From the NCBI GenBank assembly GCA_947165365.1, contig CAMVAF010000010.1, positions 1 through 45,914 on the forward strand: a stretch of DNA of 45,914 nt, written 5' to 3'. The notes beneath the pieces were generated by a model that had not been told where the DNA came from, made no database searches, and saw only the letters and a program-made list of their open reading frames with translations. This document shows, piece by piece, positions 26,926-35,422 of this stretch. The stretch is from an uncultured Clostridia bacterium. Its GTDB lineage: Bacteria; Bacillota_I; Bacilli_A; RF39; UBA660. How positions within the stretch are numbered: the first letter of the stretch is position 1; every line of letters begins with the position of its first letter. A program made the position numbers and the translations under genes.

Positions 26926-26999
26926 GTGCAAATATCCCTTATCTTTCTAATTTACTAATATTATTCTTTTTTAGTAATATAATTAAGGACCATTTGCAC
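26926..26999. repeat. nested inverted repeat between dinJ and the PBP gene
   Basis: Outer arms GTGCAAAT (26926-26933) and ATTTGCAC (26992-26999) are followed inwards by a second complementary pair, ATCCCTTA and TAAGGA, and by inner arms TTACTAA (26952-26958) and TTAGTAA (26971-26977). The structure ends three bases from the PBP stop codon. It lacks a T run on the minus strand, so it is not a classical terminator; a structured 3' RNA or a small inverted-repeat element is possible. Confidence 0.5.
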
Positions 27000-27001
27000 A
27001 A

Positions 27002-28951
27002 TTAACTAAATTTATATAAATTATCTGTTATTTCTCTTATAACATTTTGATTAATAGGATACTTATATCCACTATTTGGAGTACTGATATTAGGACTATT
27101 AATACTAATAGCATACTTAGGATTCTTAATAGGTGTATACATCACAAAATTAGTAGAAATAGTTTCTGTATCTATTTTACCATCATGATTACTATCATAA
27201 AAACTCTCACTAGTACCCGTTTTTCCTGCAGCATTTATATTAACGTAGTGTTTTCCACTACCATATGTTGTTACTGCCTTAAGACCCTCTCTTACTCTAT
27301 TTAAATATTTACTATCTACATCAACTTTATTTAAAATAGTATCTTCTATTTTTTCCATAACTTTTCCAGAATTATCTAATATTGCATCTAATAAATGAAG
27401 TTTATATCTTTCTCCTCTTGCAACAGTACTTATATATTGATTAAGCTCCGCATTAGTATATGTATCATATTGTCCTATTGCAAAATTAAGAAGTAATCCA
27501 GGAGTTCTACTACTTCCCTTGAAACCTGTTGATTCATTAGAAAGCTCTATTCCTGTTTTAACACCTAATCCAAAACGACTAAAATATTCCCTATAAATAT
27601 CAAATGCTTTTTCATTTATCTTTAAACTTCCGTTATATCTATATTTAGCTCCAGCTACTTTCATCGCTGTTTTAAACTGATAAACATTACTACTATAAGC
27701 TAAAGCATTAATATCATTAATATTACCCATTGTATAAACCGAACATTTCTTAGGAGTATCTTTAATCTTGATACATTCATCTTTCATTACTTCACCTATT
27801 TTAATAGCACCAGTATCAAACCCCACAATCATACTAGCAGCCTTAACAACACTTCCAGGAGTTACTGTATCAGTAATATTTCCAATAGCTGAATCAATTA
27901 TTTTCCCTTTATTATATTCTTTACCAGACATTACTAAAACCTTTCCTAATGTATCAGTAATCATTACATAAGAATGACTATAGTATTTCGTATTATAAGC
28001 ACTCTTTGCCTTTTTAACTTCTTTAGATAAAACATTATCAACAAACTTTTGTAATTCAATATCGATTGTTAATCTAATATCACGTCCTTTTACCCCTTTC
28101 TTTACTAATCTTTTTTCATTATTATTTATTAAATAAATATTTTTACTACCTCTTAAAATATCATCATAAACCATTTCGATATTAGAAAGTCCTACAATAT
28201 CATTAATTTCATAACCCTTGTTTATATAATAATCCTTATATTCTTTAGGAATATTTCCAATATTTCCAATAATTCCTCTTAAAGTATCCCCATAAAGATA
28301 TTCTCTTCCATAACTAAATTTGGTATTAAAACCATTTAAATGATGACTATTTTCTGAAAAATACATAAATTCAGAAATTGTTGCATTTTCTTTAATTATT
28401 TTTTCCATATAACTATAATTATTATTCATTAAGTAATATAAATATATTGCTTTTTTATCATCATCATTATATATCTTTAAATCATCAAGAGTTACCATAC
28501 TCTTTTTTAAATTATAAAAATCATTATTAGAAATCATTCTTCTTTCATATTTTAATAAATCATCCTTATTTAACCTTTTAGTTATTTCAGTATCATTTTG
28601 CATTAAATAAAAGTCCTTTAAGTAACTATTAGTTAATTTATGATAATCAAGATCAATTTTTTTACTAACAAGATATGCAAGTTCTATTTCCTCATCCCTA
28701 CTTAAATTATTAGTATTTTGATAATAGATAGTTAAAATAAGTTTATTATCTACTAATAATTTATTATTCTCATCATATATTCTTCCTCTTAAATTACTAT
28801 CTTCATAAACTATTTTATTATTTCTTGATGATAGCTTCTCTAAATAATAATTATTATCAATTATTTGTAAATAAAATAATCTTCCAATAATAATACTAAA
28901 TAATAAATAAGTTAAAATATTTAAAAATATTATTTTCTTTTTTTTTCTCAT
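27002..28951 (-). CDS. class B penicillin-binding protein (PBP2/FtsI family)
   Basis: A 649-residue monofunctional peptidoglycan transpeptidase. It has an N-terminal membrane anchor (8-30), a dimerisation/pedestal domain with SNLRGRIYDENNKLLVDN, and a transpeptidase domain whose three motifs are present: S367-V-V-K370, S420-S-N422 and K577-T-G579. It cross-links stem peptides outside the membrane and acts with a SEDS-family polymerase that is not in the window. The ATG at 28951 has no recognisable ribosome binding site (ACTAATATT precedes it), unlike most genes here. Sequence alone does not separate elongation PBP2 from divisional FtsI. Confidence 0.92.
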   Translation of the reverse strand: MRKKKKIIFLNILTYLLFSIIIGRLFYLQIIDNNYYLEKLSSRNNKIVYEDSNLRGRIYDENNKLLVDNKLILTIYYQNTNNLSRDEEIELAYLVSKKIDLDYHKLTNSYLKDFYLMQNDTEITKRLNKDDLLKYERRMISNNDFYNLKKSMVTLDDLKIYNDDDKKAIYLYYLMNNNYSYMEKIIKENATISEFMYFSENSHHLNGFNTKFSYGREYLYGDTLRGIIGNIGNIPKEYKDYYINKGYEINDIVGLSNIEMVYDDILRGSKNIYLINNNEKRLVKKGVKGRDIRLTIDIELQKFVDNVLSKEVKKAKSAYNTKYYSHSYVMITDTLGKVLVMSGKEYNKGKIIDSAIGNITDTVTPGSVVKAASMIVGFDTGAIKIGEVMKDECIKIKDTPKKCSVYTMGNINDINALAYSSNVYQFKTAMKVAGAKYRYNGSLKINEKAFDIYREYFSRFGLGVKTGIELSNESTGFKGSSRTPGLLLNFAIGQYDTYTNAELNQYISTVARGERYKLHLLDAILDNSGKVMEKIEDTILNKVDVDSKYLNRVREGLKAVTTYGSGKHYVNINAAGKTGTSESFYDSNHDGKIDTETISTNFVMYTPIKNPKYAISINSPNISTPNSGYKYPINQNVIREITDNLYKFS

Positions 28952-29007
28952 AATATTAGTATTAGTAAAAATTTGTAAAATATTGCATAAAATTAAATGG
29001 TGATGAT

Positions 29008-29262
29008 ATGAATTATCTAATTAGTGAATACATAAAAAAATTAACACTAGATGATATCTTTACTTTTGCTAATAAAAATAATATTAATATTAATAGAAAT
29101 GATGCAAATACATTATATTTTTACGCTAAAAATCATTATAATGATTTTCTATCAGGAAATGATTCTAAATTAATTAAAGAAATAAAAGATAAAATAGATC
29201 CATCAACTTTTAAAGAAGCTTATAAAATATATTTAGAATATAAAATAAAATACTTGAAATAA
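29008..29262 (+). CDS. DUF2624-like (YqfT) protein
   Basis: An 84-residue, fully helical protein: ISEYIKKLTLDDIFTFANKNNININRNDANTLYFYAKNHYNDF, then KLIKEIKDKIDPSTFKEAYKIYLEYK. The pattern of a short helix, LTxDDI, a residue-spaced helix and a DPxT helix resembles the DUF2624/YqfT family of Bacilli, whose function is unknown. GGTGAT precedes the ATG. It is divergent from the PBP gene and followed by its own terminator and by rnhC. Confidence 0.65.
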   Translation: MNYLISEYIKKLTLDDIFTFANKNNININRNDANTLYFYAKNHYNDFLSGNDSKLIKEIKDKIDPSTFKEAYKIYLEYKIKYLK

Positions 29263-29275
29263 AGTATTTTTTTTT
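29248..29275 (+). terminator. terminator after the DUF2624-like gene
   Basis: AAATACTT and AAGTATTT arms with a run of T residues; the stop codon lies in the loop. Read-through into rnhC is still likely, since that gene starts within 25 bases and no separate promoter is evident. Confidence 0.6.
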
Positions 29276-29298
29276 ATAAAATGATATTGGTGATGGAA

Positions 29299-30252
29299 AT
29301 GACAATAACTTTAAAAACTTGTGAAAAAACAAGAAATATGATGGAGGAATTCTATAAAGATATGAAAAGAGAAAAAACACCACAATACGCTTTATTTCAA
29401 GCAGATGATGGTGATACTGTTCTTACTCTTTATCAAAGTGGAAAAGCTGTTTTTCAAGGTACGGACGCTGATATCGCAAGCTCATACTGGATAGAAACAG
29501 AAAAAATTAATTCTGGAAAAGTCGAATACACTAATAGTGATAATAAAGAAAAAAAGAAAGTTAAAGAAGAACAAGAAAAAAAAGAAAATAATCTTTATCA
29601 TAATGTTAATAGTGTCGGCAGTGACGAAGTAGGAACCGGAGATTATTTTGGACCAATTGTTGTAACAAGCACTTATGTTACCAAGGAAGATGTAAATTAC
29701 CTTGATGAATTAGGTGTAATGGATTCTAAAAAAATAAATGATGAAAAAATTCTTAAAATAGCTCCACTTATTGCTAAAAGAGTTAAATATAAAAGTATGA
29801 TTTTAAATAATTTAGATTATAATACCTTTCATAGTAAAGATTATAATATGAATAAAATAAAAGCTATTCTTCATAATAAAGTACTTTACCAGATGATTAA
29901 TGAAGAACACCCAAAATATGATTATATTATAGTTGATCAATTTGCCATGGAACACAAGTATTATGAATATATCAAAGACTCACCCAACATTCAAAAAGAC
30001 ATAACCTTTATGACTAAAGCGGAAGATAAATGTTTATCCGTTGCTTGTGCTAGTATCATAAGTCGTTATATCTTCTTAAAAGAATTTGATAAATTATCAA
30101 GTAGTCTTCATATACCACTACCTAAAGGTGCCGGAAAAGATGTAGATAAAATTGGTGAAGAAATCGTCGAAAAATACGGAAAAGAAAAACTAAAAGAAGT
30201 TGCTAAATTAAACTTTCTTAATACTGAAAGAATTTTAAAAACCAAAATATAA
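29299..30252 (+). CDS. rnhC: ribonuclease HIII
   Basis: A 317-residue enzyme that removes RNA from RNA-DNA hybrids. The N-terminal TBP-like domain (about 1-85) is followed by a charged linker of Lys/Glu (80-98) and the type 2 RNase H core: VGSDEVGTGDYFGPIVV with the D109-E110 pair, DYIIVDQFAM with the third aspartate, and KAEDKCLSVACASIISRY. HIII rather than HII is indicated by the N-terminal domain and the GTGDYFGP sequence. The start is uncertain: ATG codons at 29281, 29293 and 29299 are in frame, and GGTGATGG favours 29299. Confidence 0.92.
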   Translation: MTITLKTCEKTRNMMEEFYKDMKREKTPQYALFQADDGDTVLTLYQSGKAVFQGTDADIASSYWIETEKINSGKVEYTNSDNKEKKKVKEEQEKKENNLYHNVNSVGSDEVGTGDYFGPIVVTSTYVTKEDVNYLDELGVMDSKKINDEKILKIAPLIAKRVKYKSMILNNLDYNTFHSKDYNMNKIKAILHNKVLYQMINEEHPKYDYIIVDQFAMEHKYYEYIKDSPNIQKDITFMTKAEDKCLSVACASIISRYIFLKEFDKLSSSLHIPLPKGAGKDVDKIGEEIVEKYGKEKLKEVAKLNFLNTERILKTKI

Positions 30253-30283
30253 AAATTGATAAAATTAATTATCAATTTTTTTT
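30253..30283 (+). terminator. terminator of rnhC
   Basis: AAATTGATAA and TTATCAATTT arms (30253-30262, 30269-30278) followed by T residues, immediately after the rnhC stop. Confidence 0.8.
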
Positions 30284-30349
30284 ATCAAATTACTATTTTA
30301 AGAAATTTTTCAAATTTTTATATTGATTACTATAAGTAATTACAATAAT

Positions 30350-31225
30350 TCACTTTCTACTTCTAGGATGTGTTTTATAATATACTTCCTTTATATGTTC
30401 CGTTGTAACATGAGTATAAATACCTGTTGTACTAATAGAGGCATGACCAAGAAGTTCTTGAACTGTTAATAAATCACATCCATTATTAAGCAAATGAGTT
30501 GCAAAAGTATGTCTTAAAGTATGAGGATGAACATTTTTAATAATTGAAGTATTTCTTATTACTTTATCCATTATTACTCTAATGCCTCTTGTTGTAATAC
30601 CATTACCATTATGATTAATTATTAAATAATTATCATGTCTTATATCTTTACTTTCCTTAATAAATCTTTCTAATAAATCCTTGCATACTTTATTAAAGAA
30701 AACTATTCTTTCTTTTCTACCCTTACCAAAAACATTAATACTTCTCCTATTTAAATTAATATCTTCTAACTTGATATTAACAAGTTCTGATACACGAACA
30801 CCTGTTGCATACAATAGTTCCATAATTAATCTATCTCTTAAAGAGAAAACATCAACTATTTCAATAGAATCAAAAATATCTATTACTTCATTATAATTTA
30901 AAAATTGTGGTAATTTCTTTTCTTTTTTAGGTAATGTCACATAGATAAAAGGATTATCCTTACATAAATTATTTCTACATAAATATTTATAAAAACCCTT
31001 TAAACTACTAATCTTTCTTCTAATACTAAGATTCTTTAATCCTAAACTATGATAATATTCTAATAAAAATCTAATATCACTATACTCTACTTCATATAAT
31101 TTTAAACATTCTCTATCTAAATATTCTAAATATTCTTTAATATCATTAGAATAATTAATAATAGTATTATCACTATAATTTTTATTATATTTTAAATAAT
31201 CTAAATACTTTTCTAAATCTTTCAT
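30350..31225 (-). CDS. tyrosine recombinase, XerC/XerD family
   Basis: A 291-residue recombinase with the SAM-like N-terminal domain (1-90) and a complete catalytic set: R144 in ATGVRVSEL, K168 in VFGKGRKER, H235 and R238 in HPHTLRHTFATHLL, H261 in LGHASISTT and Y270 in GIYTHV. Length and motifs fit chromosomal XerD/XerC, which resolve chromosome dimers at dif, but a dedicated site-specific recombinase cannot be excluded. The start has GGTGG. A palindromic segment lies 30 bases upstream and an IS4 element beyond it. Confidence 0.88.
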   Translation of the reverse strand: MKDLEKYLDYLKYNKNYSDNTIINYSNDIKEYLEYLDRECLKLYEVEYSDIRFLLEYYHSLGLKNLSIRRKISSLKGFYKYLCRNNLCKDNPFIYVTLPKKEKKLPQFLNYNEVIDIFDSIEIVDVFSLRDRLIMELLYATGVRVSELVNIKLEDINLNRRSINVFGKGRKERIVFFNKVCKDLLERFIKESKDIRHDNYLIINHNGNGITTRGIRVIMDKVIRNTSIIKNVHPHTLRHTFATHLLNNGCDLLTVQELLGHASISTTGIYTHVTTEHIKEVYYKTHPRSRK

Positions 31226-31255
31226 ATTCCACCAAATTTCAAATTATAATTAAAA

Positions 31256-31321
31256 TGTGTACCTTAAACTATCCCTCCATTCGAGCATTTACTCTATTAA
31301 GCTGGATAGCTTGTGTACACA
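31256..31321. repeat. 66-base interrupted palindrome upstream of the recombinase gene
   Basis: Left arm TGTGTAC, six bases, CTATCC (31256-31274); right arm GGATAG, five bases, GTACACA (31304-31321). The two halves are exact complements outside the spacers, around a 29-base centre. It lies in the recombinase leader, just before the left end of the IS4 element. It could be a recombinase binding region, a small inverted-repeat element or a regulatory hairpin; no known site matches. Confidence 0.5.
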
Positions 31322-31389
31322 TTACCTACGGACAGTTTTTGAAAACTAATTAAGTAGAGGAATTTATCGTTCCTCAACATTTATTTCTT

Positions 31390-31416
31390 AAAAGGTCTAA
31401 AAATGGCCTTTTTTAT
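31390..31416 (+). terminator. hairpin blocking read-in to the IS4 transposase
   Basis: AAAAGGTC and GGCCTTTT arms followed by T residues, between the left end and the transposase gene; a second hairpin, GAGGAA/TTCCTC, lies at 31357-31375. Confidence 0.6.
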
Positions 31417-31486
31417 ATTCTTGATTATATGACACATTTCTATTATATTTATATCGTAAACAAAAGAATATAAAGAGGTGTGTCAT

Positions 31487-32650
31487 ATGTTTAAATTATA
31501 TAATACTCAAGAAGATATTGCAATGAAATTAACTGAATTTTTAATAAAAACTAATCCAATTATACGTAAAACCCAGCTTAATATTATTCCCTATATTGCT
31601 TTAGGTATGATTGATGCTGAATCTTCTGTTGCTTCTGATATTGCTAAAAAACTTAAAGGTAATTTTTCTCTAGTTCAATTTGATTCTGTCACTAAAAGAA
31701 TTAGAAGACTTTTTAACAACAAACATTTTGACCCTTATTCTTTTTATGAAAATATTATTAAATATGTCATTAATAATTATAAAGTTAAACATTCTAATAA
31801 CAAGATTCATATTATTTTTGATCATATGTACTCTAAAGAAAATTATACTGTTTTTATGTTTTCTTTAAGAGTTGGTAAGCAAGGAATTCCTTTATTATTT
31901 AGATGTTTTGAAGGTATTAATAATCCTAATGCTTTCACTGATGATACTATTGTTCAATGTATTAAAATTATTAGTTCTTATTTTAAAAATACTAATTTTA
32001 AACTTGTATTTCTTGCTGATAGATGGTTTAATTCTTTTCAAATCCTTAATACTATTTCCTCTCTAGGTCACATTTATAATATTAGAGTTAAAGGTAATAT
32101 TAAAGTTAAGATCTTTGACAATGTTAAAAACACTTATATTTATAAATATACATCTGAATTATCTTCTAATAAATATAAAGGCAAATATTATACTGATGTT
32201 TTCATCTATGAAAATTCTTCTTTAAAAACTAACATTACCATAAGTAAAAATGATTCTATTGATGAACCTTGGATTATTGCTACTAATGGTAATCCTAATG
32301 AAGCTATTCGTGATTATTCACATCGTTTTGGTGGTATAGAATGTATTTTCAAAAACCAAAAATCCAATGGTTTTTATATTGAAAATATTTGTAATGCTAA
32401 TATTAAATCTTTTACTTCTATGTTTGCTATTGTTTGTTTTTCAATTTTATTTCTTACTATTTTAGGGTGTAAATATTCTAAAAATAATTCTTGCTATAAA
32501 AATTTTAAAATTGAAACTCACAAGAAATATAAGAATATTAAACAACGAGTTATTTCTCTTTTTAATACTGGTCTTATTCTATTTCAACGTGCTTATAATT
32601 CCTCTGTTTATATTAGAATTCCATTTAATTTTATTCTTTATGATATTTAA
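31487..32650 (+). CDS. IS4-family DDE transposase
   Basis: A 387-residue DDE transposase. The acidic residues are seen in IIFDHMYSKEN and LVFLADRWFNSF and in the family signature YSHRFGGIECIFKNQKSNG, which approximates the IS4 Y-x2-R-x3-E-x6-K motif with one extra residue between R and E. ATG at 31487 is chosen over a GTG at 31478 because GAGG (31475-31478) sits eight bases before it. No frameshift or internal stop is visible. Confidence 0.88.
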   Translation: MFKLYNTQEDIAMKLTEFLIKTNPIIRKTQLNIIPYIALGMIDAESSVASDIAKKLKGNFSLVQFDSVTKRIRRLFNNKHFDPYSFYENIIKYVINNYKVKHSNNKIHIIFDHMYSKENYTVFMFSLRVGKQGIPLLFRCFEGINNPNAFTDDTIVQCIKIISSYFKNTNFKLVFLADRWFNSFQILNTISSLGHIYNIRVKGNIKVKIFDNVKNTYIYKYTSELSSNKYKGKYYTDVFIYENSSLKTNITISKNDSIDEPWIIATNGNPNEAIRDYSHRFGGIECIFKNQKSNGFYIENICNANIKSFTSMFAIVCFSILFLTILGCKYSKNNSCYKNFKIETHKKYKNIKQRVISLFNTGLILFQRAYNSSVYIRIPFNFILYDI

Positions 32651-32677
32651 CATCATTTCTTAACTTATCTTTTTTTG

Positions 32678-32726
32678 AAAATTCAGACACTGAATATTTT
32701 TTATCGTGTCTGAATTTTAATTTTTT
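32678..32726 (+). terminator. terminator of the IS4 transposase
   Basis: Perfect 13-base arms AAAATTCAGACAC and GTGTCTGAATTTT, then T residues. Confidence 0.8.
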
Positions 32727-32855
32727 GTAAAATTTACTTTCATTTACATCTCTATTACGTTTATCTTATGTAAATAATCATTTAAAAATACAATACATGG
32801 ACGACATTTTATCTGTACTTTTCGTTGATATATCTACGTTTAAGAAAAACTGTCC

Positions 32856-35336
32856 TTAGTTAAGTATTACATATGGAGATGTAGATGTTCCATCACCGCT
32901 TACTACTGGCATTCCAGGTTTAAGTGAAACGGACGGGCGCAAACCGCCGGTAACGTCCACATCGCGGTCGTCGATGCTGCCATTGATCACGTAGAACCCG
33001 CTGGCACCGGTGTAGTTAAAATCAGAAGGCGACAAAGACCAATAATATGTACTTCCGTTATTTAAATAAAATTGACTTGGACTTCCTCCTAAACCTCCTG
33101 CTAATACCATTTCATCTTCCGTTAATAATGCAACCGGATATGTTAATTTTTGATTTCCATTTCCATTACTTACTGTAAACGCATCATTTCTATTTGCACA
33201 TATTAAACTTGGCCCATTTTTTACTGTACTTGCACTACTTGCATAATTACTTCTTTCATATGCTCCGTATAATATAGAATTATCTTTATAATCAGTTCCC
33301 CAACTTCCTGTTGCACTCCATCCATTTGCTTTTCCTATACTTCTATCATTACACCATACTGTATCTTCCAATTTACTTGTTACAGTATTCATGTTACTTG
33401 CATACCATGTATCTATTTGTGTTTTTGCATTTGAATTATTAGTATTAGTATTCATTTTAATAAGAGTTTCTTCTACTCCATCTCCTCCTGTTAAAGTTAT
33501 GTAATACTTTGTTGCATTATTATTGTAAGTATAATATACATATCTTAAATCTGTGCATGTTGCATCTGCATCTGTAGAATTACAACTATAATGATGTGTT
33601 GCATCTGGGGTCGTTACTGTTGCATCTACCAATTTATAATTTGTTCCATCCCATGTAAAACTACTTCCAAATTTTGCTCCACTTGTCCAATTTGATGTAC
33701 TATATGGATAAACAGTTCCATACATATATCCTACATATGCTGGTGAATTACTATTTGTATTAAATGCAAACTTATTTGTTCCTAATATATTTATATGAGT
33801 ACTTTCACCAGTATTACCACATCCTAATTCTCCTGTATCTTTTTCCATTAAAACAGTATAATCATTCTTTGTCAACTTTGTTGTATTTTGCTGCATACTC
33901 ATTTTAACTGTAATTCCACAAGAGGAAGAGGTAGAGCTACCACTAATTACCATTTTTATAACATTAGAAGCTGTTAGTGTTCCATATGAATATGAATAAT
34001 TTATTGGATTTCCACCACCTTGTGATGTACCATTAACTTGAACACCATCTTTGTATACTCCAATACCACCACCACATGTAGATCCTGTTGTTCCAGTTAT
34101 TACAATATTATAATTATCTCCAGCAGGTACTTTGAAACTTATTTCGCGATTGGTTCCATCACTCACTTCATAGTTCCATGTATTGTCTGTGCTATCAAAT
34201 GTAAACATATCTCCGGCATTTTCACTAGCATAAGTATCTGGATCAGTAAATTCTCTACTACGTACTGTAATCTGTTCTCCACTATATATTAGTTTAACTC
34301 CACCTGTATCTGTTGTTCTTACTGCTTTCCAACATTTATTATTGAAAACGACATTATTATCTTCTACTGCTCCTCGATAATATACTATTGGATATGCATC
34401 ATTTTCTGTTCCTGCTCTCATATAAATCCCCTGTCCATTTGTACTACTTGAGACTGCGCCAAAGTTAATTCCTGTGCTTGCAGAAACAAATTCACTAGAA
34501 ACATTATCCATTATTGGTTGATTAGTTGTGGTATTTAAATTCTTTGTTCTCATTATATTATCTAGTGTATTATTTACCCATATTCCTTCATTGGCTTCTA
34601 CTTTTATTTGAAATGATACTCCACTACTGGATAATGCATTCCATTCTGTTGTAGTTAATACTGTTTTTCCTTGCGCTAAAGAGTTTGGTGTACCCATATT
34701 ATCTGATTCGGTTCCATCATATGTATCAGATATTAATATTTTATTTTCATCTAAATATGCCTTAATTGTTAACTTACCATTTACTCCTTCAATAGTTCCT
34801 CTTGTTGTATTAGGTTTAATATAACCAACAAGTAACATTTGATCTCCTACTAGGGTATCTCCTACTAACTTTTTATATATCGTTGTATCTTTGCTTTCTC
34901 TGGCTGTGAAATAATTTGGATTAGATGTTCCTAAATTAATAACAGTTACATCTAAACTAATTGGAACTAATTTACCTGTTGATGTTGTAATATGTGTATT
35001 GGTACTTGAAACTAAATATTCTACACCTTGGTCATAATCAGTATCACCTTCAATTTCAATTTCTAATGTACCAACTTTTGTAGTATCATTCATTTGAGTA
35101 TTATCAGTTGGATCTATTGGGAATATATTTGTTAAATTAATGGTATTATTATTCGTTTGTTCGGTACTGAAATATATTCTTCCTGTTCTTAAGGTATTAG
35201 CATTACCTGTTCTTGTATAATTAAAAAAAGCATATGTTGTTCCACCAACAAAAATCATTAAGGTAAATACTGCTATTACCATAATCATTTGTTTTGGACT
35301 TTTAATTAAATATTTTTCTATTTTTCTTTCTCTCAT
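32856..35336 (-). CDS. large TasA-leader surface protein with C-terminal C-type-lectin/FGE-like module
   Basis: An 826-residue exported protein. The N-terminus has a hydrophobic helix (about 18-38) leading into GGTTYAFFNYTRTGNANTLRTG, like SipW-dependent TasA/CalY precursors; a beta-rich region follows (40-270). From about residue 290 it is paralogous to the protein at 41013-43106: shared CWKAVRTTDTGG, DATHHYSCN, LEDTVWCNDRS, FTVSNGNGN, ALLTEDEMVLAGG and the terminal WSLSPSDF to GLRPSVSLKPG. It carries an extra domain of roughly 150 residues (about 355-500) that the paralogue lacks. The terminal module resembles DUF6273/FISUMP and FGE-like lectin folds. There is no LPXTG or C-terminal helix. 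AGGAG precedes the start; codons 774-803 are unusually G+C-rich. Confidence 0.8.
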   Translation of the reverse strand: MRERKIEKYLIKSPKQMIMVIAVFTLMIFVGGTTYAFFNYTRTGNANTLRTGRIYFSTEQTNNNTINLTNIFPIDPTDNTQMNDTTKVGTLEIEIEGDTDYDQGVEYLVSSTNTHITTSTGKLVPISLDVTVINLGTSNPNYFTARESKDTTIYKKLVGDTLVGDQMLLVGYIKPNTTRGTIEGVNGKLTIKAYLDENKILISDTYDGTESDNMGTPNSLAQGKTVLTTTEWNALSSSGVSFQIKVEANEGIWVNNTLDNIMRTKNLNTTTNQPIMDNVSSEFVSASTGINFGAVSSSTNGQGIYMRAGTENDAYPIVYYRGAVEDNNVVFNNKCWKAVRTTDTGGVKLIYSGEQITVRSREFTDPDTYASENAGDMFTFDSTDNTWNYEVSDGTNREISFKVPAGDNYNIVITGTTGSTCGGGIGVYKDGVQVNGTSQGGGNPINYSYSYGTLTASNVIKMVISGSSTSSSCGITVKMSMQQNTTKLTKNDYTVLMEKDTGELGCGNTGESTHINILGTNKFAFNTNSNSPAYVGYMYGTVYPYSTSNWTSGAKFGSSFTWDGTNYKLVDATVTTPDATHHYSCNSTDADATCTDLRYVYYTYNNNATKYYITLTGGDGVEETLIKMNTNTNNSNAKTQIDTWYASNMNTVTSKLEDTVWCNDRSIGKANGWSATGSWGTDYKDNSILYGAYERSNYASSASTVKNGPSLICANRNDAFTVSNGNGNQKLTYPVALLTEDEMVLAGGLGGSPSQFYLNNGSTYYWSLSPSDFNYTGASGFYVINGSIDDRDVDVTGGLRPSVSLKPGMPVVSGDGTSTSPYVILN
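32925..33041 (-). other. candidate diversity-generating retroelement variable region
   Basis: Codons 766 (Trp) to 804 of the surface protein. Of the 30 codons 774-803, 24 end in C or G (19 in C) and none in A, while flanking codons and the paralogue's aligned codons end almost always in A or T. The NNC codons (TAC, ACC, GCC, AGC, TTC, ATC, GAC, CGC, GGC) can all come from AAC by changing only adenines, which is how DGR reverse transcription diversifies a template. The last part, GGCGGTTTGCGCCCGTCC, is G+C-rich like an IMH element. No template repeat or reverse transcriptase is visible in the window. Confidence 0.55.
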
Positions 35337-35422
35337 AAATTTCTCCTTCTATATTTATTATTTCTTTAATTAATATTTTTTTAAGAATCTCTTATTCTAT
35401 AAGAAAATGTCTTTAATAGTGA

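Larger units (their letters stand above)
31326..32859 (+). mobile_element. IS4-family insertion sequence, about 1.5 kb
   Basis: Ends carry the inverted repeat CTAnGGACAGTTTTT (31326-31340 and, inverted, 32845-32859), 14 of 15 matching. One full transposase gene lies inside, with hairpins before it (31357-31375 and 31390-31412) that would block read-in and a strong terminator after it. No convincing target duplication is seen. The right end overlaps the TAA stop of the large surface protein gene, so the element inserted at that gene's very 3' end. Confidence 0.8.

Noticed and set aside
31256-31321. Chromosomal dif site for XerC/XerD
   Set aside because: The arms do not resemble the known Bacillus dif core and the arrangement is a wide interrupted palindrome instead of an approximately 28-base site.
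31326-32859. Target duplication ATTAC flanking the IS4 element
   Set aside because: ATTAC occurs on both sides but not directly next to both inverted repeat ends, so it is not good evidence of a duplication.
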